A DNA stretch of 64,000 nt from Pseudomonadota bacterium (lineage in GTDB: Bacteria; Pseudomonadota; Alphaproteobacteria; Sphingomonadales; Sphingomonadaceae): NCBI GenBank assembly GCA_021847605.1, contig JAJZQN010000004.1, positions 62,001-126,000 on the forward strand. The letters are read 5' to 3'. Position 1 is the stretch's first letter. Each line of letters opens with the position of its first letter. Position numbers and translations under genes: made by a program. A model generated the notes under the pieces. The model saw only the letters and a program-made list of their open reading frames with translations. It made no database searches and was not told the origin of the DNA. Of the stretch, positions 18,036 to 26,239 are shown one piece after another.

Positions 18036-18815
18036 ATGAAACTGGACAATATAGCTGCGATCGTGACCGGCGGCGCTTCGGGCCTTGGCGAGGCGACCGC
18101 ACGGGCGCTGGCGGCCAAGGGGGCGAAGGTCGCGCTGTTCGACTTCAATGAGGAAACCGGGGCGAAGGTGGCGGCCGACATCGGCGGCACTTTCTGCAAG
18201 GTCGATGTGACGGACGAAGCGTCGGTCGATGCCGGCTTCGTCGCCGCGCGCGCTGCCCATGGTCAGGAACGGGTGATCGTCAACTGCGCGGGCACTGGCA
18301 ATGTCATCAAGACCGCCAGCCGCGACCGCGAAACCGGCGCGATCAAGGCTTTCCCGACCGACCAGTTCGAACGGATCATTCAGATCAACCTGATCGGCAC
18401 ATTCCGCTGCTGCGCGAAATCGGCGGCGGGTATGTTGACGCTCGATCCGATGGAGGATGGCGCACGCGGCGTCATCATCAACACGTCGAGCGCAGCGGCC
18501 GTCGACGGCCAGATCGGTCAGGCCGCCTATAGCGCGTCGAAGGGCGGCATCGTCAGCCTGACATTGCCGATGGCCCGCGACCTGATGGGCGAGGGCATTC
18601 GCGTCAACGCGATCCTGCCCGGCATTTTCGACACGCCACTGATGGCCCGGGCCAGCGACAAGGTGCGCGATGCGCTGTCCGCGACGGTCCCCTTCCCCAA
18701 ACGCTTCGGCAAGCCGGAGGAATTTGCCGCCATGGCGCTGGCGATGATCGAAAACGACTATTGGAACGGCGAATATGTGCGGCTGGACGGCGGCCTGCGC
18801 ATGCCGCCGCGCTGA
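18036..18815 (+). CDS. Short-chain dehydrogenase, 3-hydroxyacyl-CoA dehydrogenase type 2-like
   Basis: 259 residues. TGGASGLGEATA is the NAD(H) glycine motif, NCAG follows strand 4, NTSSAAAVDG holds the catalytic serine, and AYSASKGG holds the Tyr/Lys pair. The sequence style (FDFNEETG, MLTLDPMEDGARGVIINTSS) is close to the HSD10/3-hydroxyacyl-CoA dehydrogenase type 2 group. It would oxidise a 3-hydroxyacyl-CoA or a ring hydroxyl. It sits between the CoA-transferase (6 bp) and crotonase (11 bp) genes, which suits a beta-oxidation role. Confidence 0.93.
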   Translation: MKLDNIAAIVTGGASGLGEATARALAAKGAKVALFDFNEETGAKVAADIGGTFCKVDVTDEASVDAGFVAARAAHGQERVIVNCAGTGNVIKTASRDRETGAIKAFPTDQFERIIQINLIGTFRCCAKSAAGMLTLDPMEDGARGVIINTSSAAAVDGQIGQAAYSASKGGIVSLTLPMARDLMGEGIRVNAILPGIFDTPLMARASDKVRDALSATVPFPKRFGKPEEFAAMALAMIENDYWNGEYVRLDGGLRMPPR

Positions 18816-18826
18816 GGAGACGAACA

Positions 18827-19693
18827 ATGTCCGAGGAAGCGCAGCCCGAATATGTGACCTACAGGGTCGAGGATGGCGTGGCATGGGTGATGCTCAATCG
18901 CCCGCAATATAGCAACGCGCAGAATTACCGCTTGCTGGGGCAACTGGATGATGCCTTCAAGCGCGCGGTCGAGGATGACGGGGTGAAGGTCATCGTGCTG
19001 GGCGGCGAGGGCAAGCATTTTTCCGCCGGGCATGACATCGGCACGCCGGAAAAGGACAGCCATATGCCGCGCCTGCGCACCAGCATGTGGTGGGACCATC
19101 TGAACAAGGGCGGGGCCGAACGCCAATATGTGCTGGAACAGGACGGCTATCTGGGCCTGTGCCGCCGCTGGCAGGATATTCCCAAACCCATGATCGCCAT
19201 GGTGCAGGGCGCCTGCATCGCCGGCGGGCTGATGCTGGCATGGGTGTGCGACCTGATCGTCGCGTCGGAAGATGCTTTCTTCCAAGACCCGGTGCAGCGC
19301 ATGGCGCAGCCGGGCGTCGAATATTTCGCCCATGCGTTCGAGTTGCCGCCGCGTGTGGCGCGCGAACTGCTGTTGCTCGGCCGCCGCATGCCGGCCCAGC
19401 GCGCCTATCAATTCGGCATGGTGAACGAGATTTTCCCGCGCGAAACGCTGCGCGAGGAGGTGGCGAAGATCGCCGCCGAAATCGCCCAGCATGATCGCTT
19501 CGGTCTGGCCCTGACCAAACAGGCGTTCAATTTCGTCGAGGATCTGCGTGGCAAGCGGCAGGCGATGGATGGCGTATTCCACATGCACCATCTGGCCCAC
19601 GCGCATAATCAGTTGATGACCGGCAATCTGGTCGGCGGTCTGGATGCCAAGGCGATGGCCGCATCCAACAAGAAACAGGCGGGCGAAGGATGA
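18827..19693 (+). CDS. Enoyl-CoA hydratase/isomerase family protein
   Basis: 288 residues from ATG 18827 with GAGGAGACGAAC; the longer frame overlaps the SDR. Crotonase oxyanion-hole motifs GKHFSAGHDIG and GACIAGGLML are present. The usual PE-x-xLG segment is replaced by DPVQRMAQPGVEYFAHAFE, so the reaction may differ from plain hydration. An internal stretch with MWWDHLNKGG is not typical of short-chain hydratases. It overlaps the next dehydrogenase gene by 4 bp (ATGA). Family assignment is firm, the reaction is uncertain. Confidence 0.9.
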   Translation: MSEEAQPEYVTYRVEDGVAWVMLNRPQYSNAQNYRLLGQLDDAFKRAVEDDGVKVIVLGGEGKHFSAGHDIGTPEKDSHMPRLRTSMWWDHLNKGGAERQYVLEQDGYLGLCRRWQDIPKPMIAMVQGACIAGGLMLAWVCDLIVASEDAFFQDPVQRMAQPGVEYFAHAFELPPRVARELLLLGRRMPAQRAYQFGMVNEIFPRETLREEVAKIAAEIAQHDRFGLALTKQAFNFVEDLRGKRQAMDGVFHMHHLAHAHNQLMTGNLVGGLDAKAMAASNKKQAGEG

Positions 19694-21372
19694 GCGCGAC
19701 CATGGACATGGACAAGACCCTGCTGGTGCTGCCCGACCTGCCGTCCCTGCTGAGCGGAGCGGCGGACGCGGCGCAGGCCTTCGTCACCGCCGCCCAACCG
19801 CAGGTCAGGGCACGCATCACCAATGACAATGGCAAGGTCGACCGGGTGATGGCCGATGTCGAACAGCATGTCGTGCATGGCTTTGGCTGGTTCGCCTCCT
19901 ATGCCGAAATGATGCGGGAAGTCGCCAATTGGGCGGCACGCCTGTCCGCCGAAGGTGCGTTTGGCGAGATAGAAGCGCTGCTCGCCCAATTGCTGTTCGC
20001 CGAATATGGCGCGCAGATGATCGGCGGCATCCCGATGAATCAAGGGGAGGTGATCCGCGCCACCGACCTGACGGATGATCTGTCGGCGCTCGACGCCCCC
20101 GCATTCCGCACGCTGGTGCGGCAAAGCGGCGGTCAGGCGGTCAAGACTGCCATCGCCCGCCATCTGGTTGCCCAGCGCGGTCATGCGACGCTGGAAAATT
20201 GCGGGCTGGACGAGATGTTCGACATGGTCCGGGAACAGTTTTTCGCCCTGTCCAATGAGAAGGTCGCCCCCTTCGCCCATGAATGGCACCTCAAGGATGA
20301 GCTGATCCCGCTGCCTCTGGTCGAGGAACTGGGCGAGATGGGCGTGTTCGGCATGACCATCCCGGAAGAGTTTGGCGGCCTTGGCATGGGCAAGACGGCC
20401 ATGTGCGTGGTGTCGGAGGAATTGTCGCGCGGCTGGATCGGCGTCGGATCGCTGGCCACCCGGTCGGAAATTGCGGCCGAACTGATCCTGACCGGCGGCA
20501 CCGACGAACAGAAAGCCTATTGGCTGCCGCAGATCGCCAACGCCTCCATCCTGCCGACGGCGGTGTTTACCGAGCCGGATACGGGGTCGGACCTTGGTTC
20601 GCTGCGTACCCGCGCGGCGAAAGTGGATGGCGACTATCGGGTGAACGGCAACAAGACATGGATCACCCATGCGGCCCGTGCCGATGTGATGACGCTGCTG
20701 GTCCGCACCGATCCCGACACCCGCAATTATAGCGGCCTGTCCATGCTGATCGCGCCCAAGCAGCGCGGCACGGTAGACGCGCCTTTCCCCACGCCGGGGA
20801 TGAGCGGCGGCGAGATCGAGGTGATCGGCTATCGCGGCATGAAGGAATATGAGATCGGCTTCGACGATTTCCGGGTTCCTGCCGCCAACCTTTTGGGCGG
20901 GGTCGAGGGACAGGGCTTCAAGCAGCTTATGGCGACCTTTGAATCCGCGCGTATCCAGACGGCGGCGCGGGCGATCGGCGTGGCGCAGGCGGCGCTCGAC
21001 ATCGGCCTCTCCTACGCGCTCGACCGCAAGCAATTTGGTCGGCCGATCTTCGATTTTCCCCGTGTTGCCAACAAGCTGGCGATGATGGCCGCCGAAATCA
21101 TGGGCGCGCGGCAGCTCACCTATTTCGCAGCCCGTCGCAAGGATGAGGACAAGCGCTGCGATCTGGAAGCGGGCATGGCCAAACTGATCGGCGCGCGTGT
21201 CGCCTGGGCAGCGGCCGACAACGCGCTTCAGATTCATGGCGGCAACGGATTTGCCACCGAATATCAGGTCAGCCGCCTGCTGGCCGACGCCCGCATCCTC
21301 AACATCTTCGAGGGCGCGGGCGAAATTCAGGCACAGGTGATTGCCCGCCGCCTGCTCGACGGCGGGAATTGA
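19690..21372 (+). CDS. Acyl-CoA dehydrogenase with long N-terminal extension
   Basis: 560 residues against about 380 to 400 for usual members. Residues 1 to about 170 form an all-helical extension without motifs I recognise. The dehydrogenase core follows: FTEPDTGSDLGS for FAD/substrate, KQFGRPIFDFPRVANKLA, and IFEGAGEIQ with the catalytic glutamate. It would desaturate an acyl-CoA in the pathway. It overlaps the crotonase stop by 4 bp and ends the operon. The extension may mediate dimer or partner contacts; this is a guess. Confidence 0.92.
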   Translation: MSATMDMDKTLLVLPDLPSLLSGAADAAQAFVTAAQPQVRARITNDNGKVDRVMADVEQHVVHGFGWFASYAEMMREVANWAARLSAEGAFGEIEALLAQLLFAEYGAQMIGGIPMNQGEVIRATDLTDDLSALDAPAFRTLVRQSGGQAVKTAIARHLVAQRGHATLENCGLDEMFDMVREQFFALSNEKVAPFAHEWHLKDELIPLPLVEELGEMGVFGMTIPEEFGGLGMGKTAMCVVSEELSRGWIGVGSLATRSEIAAELILTGGTDEQKAYWLPQIANASILPTAVFTEPDTGSDLGSLRTRAAKVDGDYRVNGNKTWITHAARADVMTLLVRTDPDTRNYSGLSMLIAPKQRGTVDAPFPTPGMSGGEIEVIGYRGMKEYEIGFDDFRVPAANLLGGVEGQGFKQLMATFESARIQTAARAIGVAQAALDIGLSYALDRKQFGRPIFDFPRVANKLAMMAAEIMGARQLTYFAARRKDEDKRCDLEAGMAKLIGARVAWAAADNALQIHGGNGFATEYQVSRLLADARILNIFEGAGEIQAQVIARRLLDGGN

Positions 21373-21412
21373 TCGATCAGGGTCGGTCGACGTTCAGGAG
21401 ATGGCGTGACGA

Positions 21413-21489
21413 AAATGGTGGATTTTCGTGACCCGGAACGCAGCGCACTTAAGGTGCGTGAGTACCGGAAGCGCGGAAATCCACCATTT
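21413..21489. repeat. 77-nt intergenic palindromic element, possible bidirectional terminator
   Basis: Perfect 13-base arms AAATGGTGGATTT (21413-21425) and AAATCCACCATTT (21477-21489) enclose a 51-nt inner region. The inner region has its own dyad around GCGCACTTAAGGTGCG. It lies between the convergent acyl-CoA dehydrogenase and AhpD-like genes. It could be a terminator or a dispersed intergenic repeat; no second copy is in the window. Confidence 0.65.
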
Positions 21490-21524
21490 GCAGGCCGCCA
21501 GAACTGAATGCCGATCGGCCCTGG

Positions 21525-22022
21525 CTAGTCCTGCTCCGCCGGAAACCGGATGGGGCAGGACTGGCTGACGCCCATGATTGCGTTGAGCCGGCCAAGGCCA
21601 AGCCATTTAGCGCAAAGCGTCGCGAGTTCCAGTACCTCCGACGGCGCAAAGGCGGCGTTCAGTTCGGCCCAAAGGGCATCATCGAACGTCTCCACCCCGC
21701 CCGCGAAACATTCGGCGAAACGGATGGCCAGCCCTTCCCGCAGGCCATAGTCGCCACGCCGCGCGGGATCGGCGGCATGGGCGTAGAAATCCTCATCAAG
21801 GCCGAAGCGCTCGGCATCCTGTGGTCGCGCCTGCGAACAGGGGATGCAGCCATTGGCATAAGCGATGCGAATACGCGCTGCCTCCCGCACGCGCAGCGGC
21901 AGTTGCGCCGCGTCCTGCAACGCCGCGCCAAATGCCTGCGCGGCAGCGTCCAGATCGGGGCGCAGCGACCACATGCGCCGCCCCTCCTCCCCATCACCGG
22001 GCGGAAGGGCGATGCGCGCCAT
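21525..22022 (-). CDS. AhpD-like/carboxymuconolactone decarboxylase family protein
   Basis: 165 residues from ATG 22022; the longer frame overlaps the thiolase. LRVREAARIRIAYANGCIPCSQ resembles the AhpD core with a CxxC pair (CIPC). The histidine normally four residues after the second cysteine is absent (CSQAR instead), so peroxidase-type activity is uncertain. It starts 2 bp after the thiolase stop, indicating translational coupling. It may be a redox or stress partner of the pathway, or a catalytic member acting on a lactone; neither is shown. Confidence 0.8.
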   Translation of the reverse strand: MARIALPPGDGEEGRRMWSLRPDLDAAAQAFGAALQDAAQLPLRVREAARIRIAYANGCIPCSQARPQDAERFGLDEDFYAHAADPARRGDYGLREGLAIRFAECFAGGVETFDDALWAELNAAFAPSEVLELATLCAKWLGLGRLNAIMGVSQSCPIRFPAEQD

Positions 22023-22024
22023 GG

Positions 22025-23197
22025 TCAGAGCCGTTCCACGATGGTCACATTGGCCATGCCGCCTGCCTCGCACATGGTTTGCAGGCCGTAGCGGGCGCCG
22101 CGATCATGCAGGGCGTTGACCAAAGTCGCCATCAGCTTCGCCCCCGATCCTCCAAGCGGATGGCCGAGTGCAATCGCGCCGCCATGAACATTCATCCGCG
22201 CCGGATCAGCCTCCAGCGCCTTGGCCCAGGCGAGGGGGACAGGGGCGAAGGCTTCGTTCACTTCATACAGGTCGATGTCGCCGATCTTCATGCCCGCCCG
22301 CGCGAGCGCCCGCTCCGTCGCCGGGATCGGCGCTTCCAGCATGATGACCGGGTCGTGACCGACGACGGTCATTTCATGGATGCGGGCCAGCGGCGTCAGG
22401 CCATGGGTTTTCAATCCCCGCTCATTGACGATCAGCAGGGCGGCGGCGCCATCGCAAATCTGGCTGGCGTTCGCGGCGGAAATGACGCCCCCTTCCTGAA
22501 GCAGCTTCACGCTGGCGATCTTTTCAAGGCTGGCGTCGAAACGAATGCCTTCATCGACCTTGTGGACCAGCGTCTCGCCCTCGGCCGTTTCCACCTCCAG
22601 CGGCACGATCTCAGCGTCGAATTTTCCGGCCTGCGCTGCGGCGGCGGCGCGATGATGGCTTTCCAGCGCATAGGCATCGAGCGCAGCGCGATCGAAGCCA
22701 TATTTGCGCGCCATCATCTCCGCCCCGCCAAACTGGCTGAACGGCGTGTCGGGATAGCGCGCTTCGATGCCGGGGCTGCGATAGGTGCCGAACCCATGTT
22801 TGGCCGCCAGCGTCCAGGGCAGGCCCATCGGCACGCGGGTCATGCTTTCCACGCCAGCCGCGACCACGACGTCCATCAGGCCGGACATGACCGTAGCAGC
22901 GGCGAAATGCAGCGCCTGTTGCGAGGAACCGCATTGACGGTCGACATGCGTACCCGGTACCGATTCCGGCAGGCCGCTCGCCAGCACGGCGTTGCGGGCG
23001 ATATTCGCGCCCTGCTCACCGCCGGGGCAGGCACAGCCCATGATGACGTCTTCGATGGCGGATGGATCGATGCCGCTGCGGCCCACAAGTCCCGCCAGCA
23101 CACGCCCGGCCAGATCCGCCGGATGTACGCCCGCCAACCGGCCGCCACGCTTGCCGCCCGCGCTGCGCGCCACGGTCGCAATATAAGCCTCCGCCAT
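22025..23197 (-). CDS. Acetyl-CoA acyltransferase (thiolase)
   Basis: 390 residues from ATG 23197 with [23 protein letters not shown] carries the nucleophilic cysteine, [11 protein letters not shown] the catalytic histidine region, [12 protein letters not shown] the next His motif, and [10 protein letters not shown] the second cysteine. It resembles steroid- and branched-substrate thiolases of the FadA5/FadA6 kind more than housekeeping FadA, but that is only an impression. Operator copy 23211-23232 lies immediately upstream. It probably forms a two-gene unit with the AhpD-like gene, separate from the F420 operon that ends 73 bp upstream. Confidence 0.94.
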   Translation of the reverse strand: MAEAYIATVARSAGGKRGGRLAGVHPADLAGRVLAGLVGRSGIDPSAIEDVIMGCACPGGEQGANIARNAVLASGLPESVPGTHVDRQCGSSQQALHFAAATVMSGLMDVVVAAGVESMTRVPMGLPWTLAAKHGFGTYRSPGIEARYPDTPFSQFGGAEMMARKYGFDRAALDAYALESHHRAAAAAQAGKFDAEIVPLEVETAEGETLVHKVDEGIRFDASLEKIASVKLLQEGGVISAANASQICDGAAALLIVNERGLKTHGLTPLARIHEMTVVGHDPVIMLEAPIPATERALARAGMKIGDIDLYEVNEAFAPVPLAWAKALEADPARMNVHGGAIALGHPLGGSGAKLMATLVNALHDRGARYGLQTMCEAGGMANVTIVERL

Positions 23198-23210
23198 CCG
23201 ACTCCTCCAA

Positions 23211-23232
23211 ATTATATACCATGATGCAGATT
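23211..23232 (-). promoter_or_regulatory. Regulon operator copy 8
   Basis: On the minus strand the arms read AATCTGCAT-N4-GTATATAAT, nearly the same variant as the copy at 7546. It lies 13 bp upstream of the thiolase start, so binding would block the promoter or ribosome loading region. Confidence 0.58.
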
Positions 23233-23270
23233 TATAGCCTTAACCAGCCGATCCGGCGACGCCAAGGCAA

Positions 23271-23855
23271 TTATGCACCGATGGTAAGATTTTTCAGATG
23301 CTGGGGCAGATCGATGTCAGCCATAAGGCCGGGGTGCCGCGCGATGTGGACGCTGAGATTTGCCAGTTGCGCCTCGCGCCGATGGGCCGCGCAACTGCCG
23401 GTCCCGAACCGCAGCGGCATGAGGCCGGGGCGAGCCAGCAGCAGCGCGTTACTGCCCTCCCCCGCTTCGTCGGTGGCGACGACCACGGCGGCATCGGTTC
23501 CATCGGCGATCATGGCATGAAGATCATCGACGGTCAGAAGCGGCAGGTCCGCGCTCAGGATCAGCACCGGATCATGCGGCGGCAGCATCCGCATCGCCGC
23601 CTCCAGTGCCGGGACATGCCCCGGTGCCCGATCCGCATGCGCCGTCGCGCCGCGCTCCATGGCGAAGCACCGCACCTCGTCACAGGGACTGACGACATGA
23701 ACCGAAGCAGCCAACGCCGGGTCCGTCGCGACATGCAGCACATGATCGAGCAGCCGGCGACACAGCGCCTCCCGCGCCTGCGCGCTCAGGGCATCGGCCA
23801 GCCGGCTCTTTCCTTCACGAAAGCCCTTTGCAGGGATCAGAATGGAAAGAGCCAT
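23271..23855 (-). CDS. cofC: CofC/FbiD guanylyltransferase, coenzyme F420 biosynthesis
   Basis: 194 residues. LIPAKGFREGKSRLAD is the nucleotidyltransferase N-terminal loop of CofC/FbiD, and LILSADLPLLTVDDL holds the metal-binding aspartates. GEGSNALLLARPG and RFGTGSCAAH are family motifs. The enzyme joins GTP to a three-carbon acid (2-phospholactate, PEP or 3-phosphoglycerate, depending on lineage) to make the activated donor for CofD. The acid used here cannot be told from sequence. Last gene of the F420 operon, 5 bp after cofD. Confidence 0.93.
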   Translation of the reverse strand: MALSILIPAKGFREGKSRLADALSAQAREALCRRLLDHVLHVATDPALAASVHVVSPCDEVRCFAMERGATAHADRAPGHVPALEAAMRMLPPHDPVLILSADLPLLTVDDLHAMIADGTDAAVVVATDEAGEGSNALLLARPGLMPLRFGTGSCAAHRREAQLANLSVHIARHPGLMADIDLPQHLKNLTIGA

Positions 23856-23860
23856 GCCGC

Positions 23861-24793
23861 CTAACTCCGCAGGTTCGCCGCAAAGGCCAAGATGGCATGG
23901 GCCAGCGCCTGCTGCTGATCGACATTGCGCATCAATATATCGGCGCCATGGATAGTCGGGCCTTCGCCCGTCCAGCCCGGCACATCCGCCTCGTCGATGA
24001 CCAGCCCGTCGATCAGCCCTTCATAATGGCGCGCGATGGTATCGGCCGTGGTCGGCAGGCCCAGTTCGGTCATGATCTTGGCCGCCGGTCCCTTGACCGC
24101 CTGCCCCGCGATGAAGGGCGACAAGGCGACGCAGGGAACGCGCCGATCGACGATCCTCTGCCTGATGCCCGGCACCGACAGGATCGGGTCGATCGACAGG
24201 ATCGGGTTGGACGGACAGATGAGGATGGCTTCCAGCGCAGGGTCCTCGAACGCCGCGACCAGCGCCGCGCTGGGTCGGGCCGTTTCCGCCCCGGCAAAGC
24301 GGATCGACCGGAAACGCGGCGCGCATTGATGGCGCACGAAATAATCCTGAAAGGCCATTTCGCCGTCGTCCGTCAGGATCATGGAGCGTACCGGATCGTC
24401 GCTCATCGGCACGATGGCCTGCCGGATGCCTAGCCGCGCAGCTATATCGGCGGTGACGGCCGAAAGAGGCGCTTTCGTCAACAACTGCGTGCGAAGGACA
24501 TGAGTGGCCAAATCGCGGTCGCCGAGATTGAACCAACCCTCCCCGCCCAGATGCCGGGTCGCCTCCATGAAGGCCCAGCTTTCATCCTTAACGCCCCACC
24601 CACGCACGCTGTCGTTCATGCCCGCCAGCGCATAGGTCACGCTGTCGATGTCGGGCGAAATGTGCAGGCCCATATGGACGAAATCGTCGCCGGTATTGAC
24701 CGCGATGACAAGGTCGCCTTCGGGCAGCACGCTGGCCAGCCCATTGGCCAGTTTAGCGCCGCCCACGCCGCCCGCCAGAGCCAGCACCGTCAT
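23861..24793 (-). CDS. cofD: CofD/FbiA phosphoenolpyruvyl/2-phospholactate transferase, F420 biosynthesis
   Basis: 310 residues, full length. ALAGGVGGAKLANGL is the N-terminal GGVGG signature, and AVNTGDDFVHMGLHISPDIDSV is the family motif that binds the guanosine donor and FO. ICPSNPILSIDPIL follows in the core. The enzyme transfers the phospho-acid group from the CofC product onto FO, giving F420-0 or dehydro-F420-0. Its start overlaps the cofE stop by 4 bp. This gene is diagnostic of F420 synthesis. Confidence 0.97.
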   Translation of the reverse strand: MTVLALAGGVGGAKLANGLASVLPEGDLVIAVNTGDDFVHMGLHISPDIDSVTYALAGMNDSVRGWGVKDESWAFMEATRHLGGEGWFNLGDRDLATHVLRTQLLTKAPLSAVTADIAARLGIRQAIVPMSDDPVRSMILTDDGEMAFQDYFVRHQCAPRFRSIRFAGAETARPSAALVAAFEDPALEAILICPSNPILSIDPILSVPGIRQRIVDRRVPCVALSPFIAGQAVKGPAAKIMTELGLPTTADTIARHYEGLIDGLVIDEADVPGWTGEGPTIHGADILMRNVDQQQALAHAILAFAANLRS

Positions 24794-25563
24794 GGGAACA
24801 GGTCCAGTGCGGGTTCGCGGATCAGGTCGGTGGCGCGGCCGTCGGTCGGCCCGCGATCGATGCCGCGCATCAGCACGACGGGCCGTCCTTCACCGGCCTG
24901 TCCCATGATGAGCGACGCGGCCGCCGCCACCTCATCGGCCAGCCCCAGTTCGCTGGTCTGAAGCTGACGGCCGTGCAGGTCCGACACGCCGCGCAGGTCA
25001 AGCAGCCCGCCCATTCCGGCGACACCGATGGCGATGCCGCACGTCCCCTTGCGCCAGGCGCGGCCAAGGCTGTCGATGATGACCACCGCCACATCGACCC
25101 CGGTTCGGTCCCGAATCGACTGGCGCAGCGCCGCCGCACTTCCGTCGGGATCGACCGGCAGCAACAGGGCGATGCCGTCGCCATCCTGTTCGATATTCGA
25201 CTGGTCGATCCCGGCATTGGCCAGCACCAGCCCCAGCCGATGCCGCACGATGATGACGCCGGGCCGCACCCGCATCACCGTCTCGGCTTCCGACAGGATC
25301 AATTGGGTCAGGCGCGGATCTTTGTGGCATTGGGCGCCAAGGTCGATGGCTTCGGGCGAGGGCGTGACGGTCGCCAGAGCCACCGCCCGCCCTTCCGCCT
25401 TGGACACGATCTTTTGCGCCAGGACCAATATGTCCCCGTCGCGCAAGGTTTCGCCATTCGCTTCGCAGGCGGCGATCATGATGGTGGCAAGGTCATCCCC
25501 GGCCTGAACCAGAGGCACCCCGCCCAAGGCCAGAAGGGTGGCGGCAGCCGATGTCGCAGTCAT
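24790..25563 (-). CDS. cofE: CofE F420:L-glutamate ligase
   Basis: 257 residues, matching stand-alone CofE and lacking the C-terminal FMN-binding nitroreductase-like domain of mycobacterial FbiB. GDILVLAQKIVSKAEGR and IDSLGRAWRKGTCGIAIGVAG are CofE signatures, and IMGQAGEGRPVVLMRG is conserved near the end. It adds glutamates to F420-0. Without the FbiB C-domain, reduction of dehydro-F420 would need another enzyme, if that route is used. It lies 10 bp after npdG. Confidence 0.95.
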   Translation of the reverse strand: MTATSAAATLLALGGVPLVQAGDDLATIMIAACEANGETLRDGDILVLAQKIVSKAEGRAVALATVTPSPEAIDLGAQCHKDPRLTQLILSEAETVMRVRPGVIIVRHRLGLVLANAGIDQSNIEQDGDGIALLLPVDPDGSAAALRQSIRDRTGVDVAVVIIDSLGRAWRKGTCGIAIGVAGMGGLLDLRGVSDLHGRQLQTSELGLADEVAAAASLIMGQAGEGRPVVLMRGIDRGPTDGRATDLIREPALDLFP

Positions 25564-25573
25564 GACGGAATGT

Positions 25574-26239
25574 TCAGACCCCCGTGATGCGGATACCCGA
25601 TCCCGGCACCTTGTACCGGCGATTGAGCGCGATCAAGACGGAGGTCAGCCCTTCGGCGACGACCGAATTGCACAGCGGCCCGGCATTCCATGCACGCAGG
25701 CCGATTTCCTGCGCCAGTTCGACCACCTGATCGGCCGCCGCCGGATCATCCGCGCATACCAGCACGTCGCATTCAATCTCTTCGTCCAGATGGGTCAGGT
25801 GATGGGCGCTGATATTCTGGAATGCGGATACGACCCGAACGCCTTCGCCCAACAGGGTCTGGACGGCTTCCACCGCCGACCCGCCATTGGGCAATTGCAC
25901 GCGGCTGACCTTGGGCGGCACCAACGGGACGGTGACGTCGATCAGGATTTTGCCGGCCAGAGCCGCCTCGACATCCTTCACCGTGGACTGTTGCGCGGCA
26001 TAGGGGACGGCCAGCACGACGATGTCGGCGGCGGCCGCCGCGTCGGGATTGGCCGCGCCGCTGACCTGCGTGGTGCCGAGCGTGGCGTTCATGGCGTCGG
26101 CCGCCTCCTGCGCGCGTTCGGCGGTGCGGCTGCCGATGATGACCCGATGCCCCTTATGCGCCCAGCGCAGCGCCAGACCGCCGCCTTCCTTGCCGGTACC
26201 GCCGAGGACGGCGATCACCGCCTGTGCTTCATTCTGCAT
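25574..26239 (-). CDS. npdG: NADPH:F420 oxidoreductase (NpdG/Fno)
   Basis: 221 residues. IAVLGGTGKEGGGLALRWA is the Rossmann NADP site in the special form of F420-dependent NADP reductases. GSRTAERA, DVTVPLVPPK and AFQNISAHHLTHLDEEIECD are further family motifs. It transfers hydride between NADPH and F420, in catabolic settings generating F420H2 for hydride transfer to substrates. Its start overlaps the fbiC stop by 11 bp, so F420 synthesis and its reduction are translated together. This implies that F420H2, not F420 alone, is wanted. Confidence 0.95.
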   Translation of the reverse strand: MQNEAQAVIAVLGGTGKEGGGLALRWAHKGHRVIIGSRTAERAQEAADAMNATLGTTQVSGAANPDAAAAADIVVLAVPYAAQQSTVKDVEAALAGKILIDVTVPLVPPKVSRVQLPNGGSAVEAVQTLLGEGVRVVSAFQNISAHHLTHLDEEIECDVLVCADDPAAADQVVELAQEIGLRAWNAGPLCNSVVAEGLTSVLIALNRRYKVPGSGIRITGV

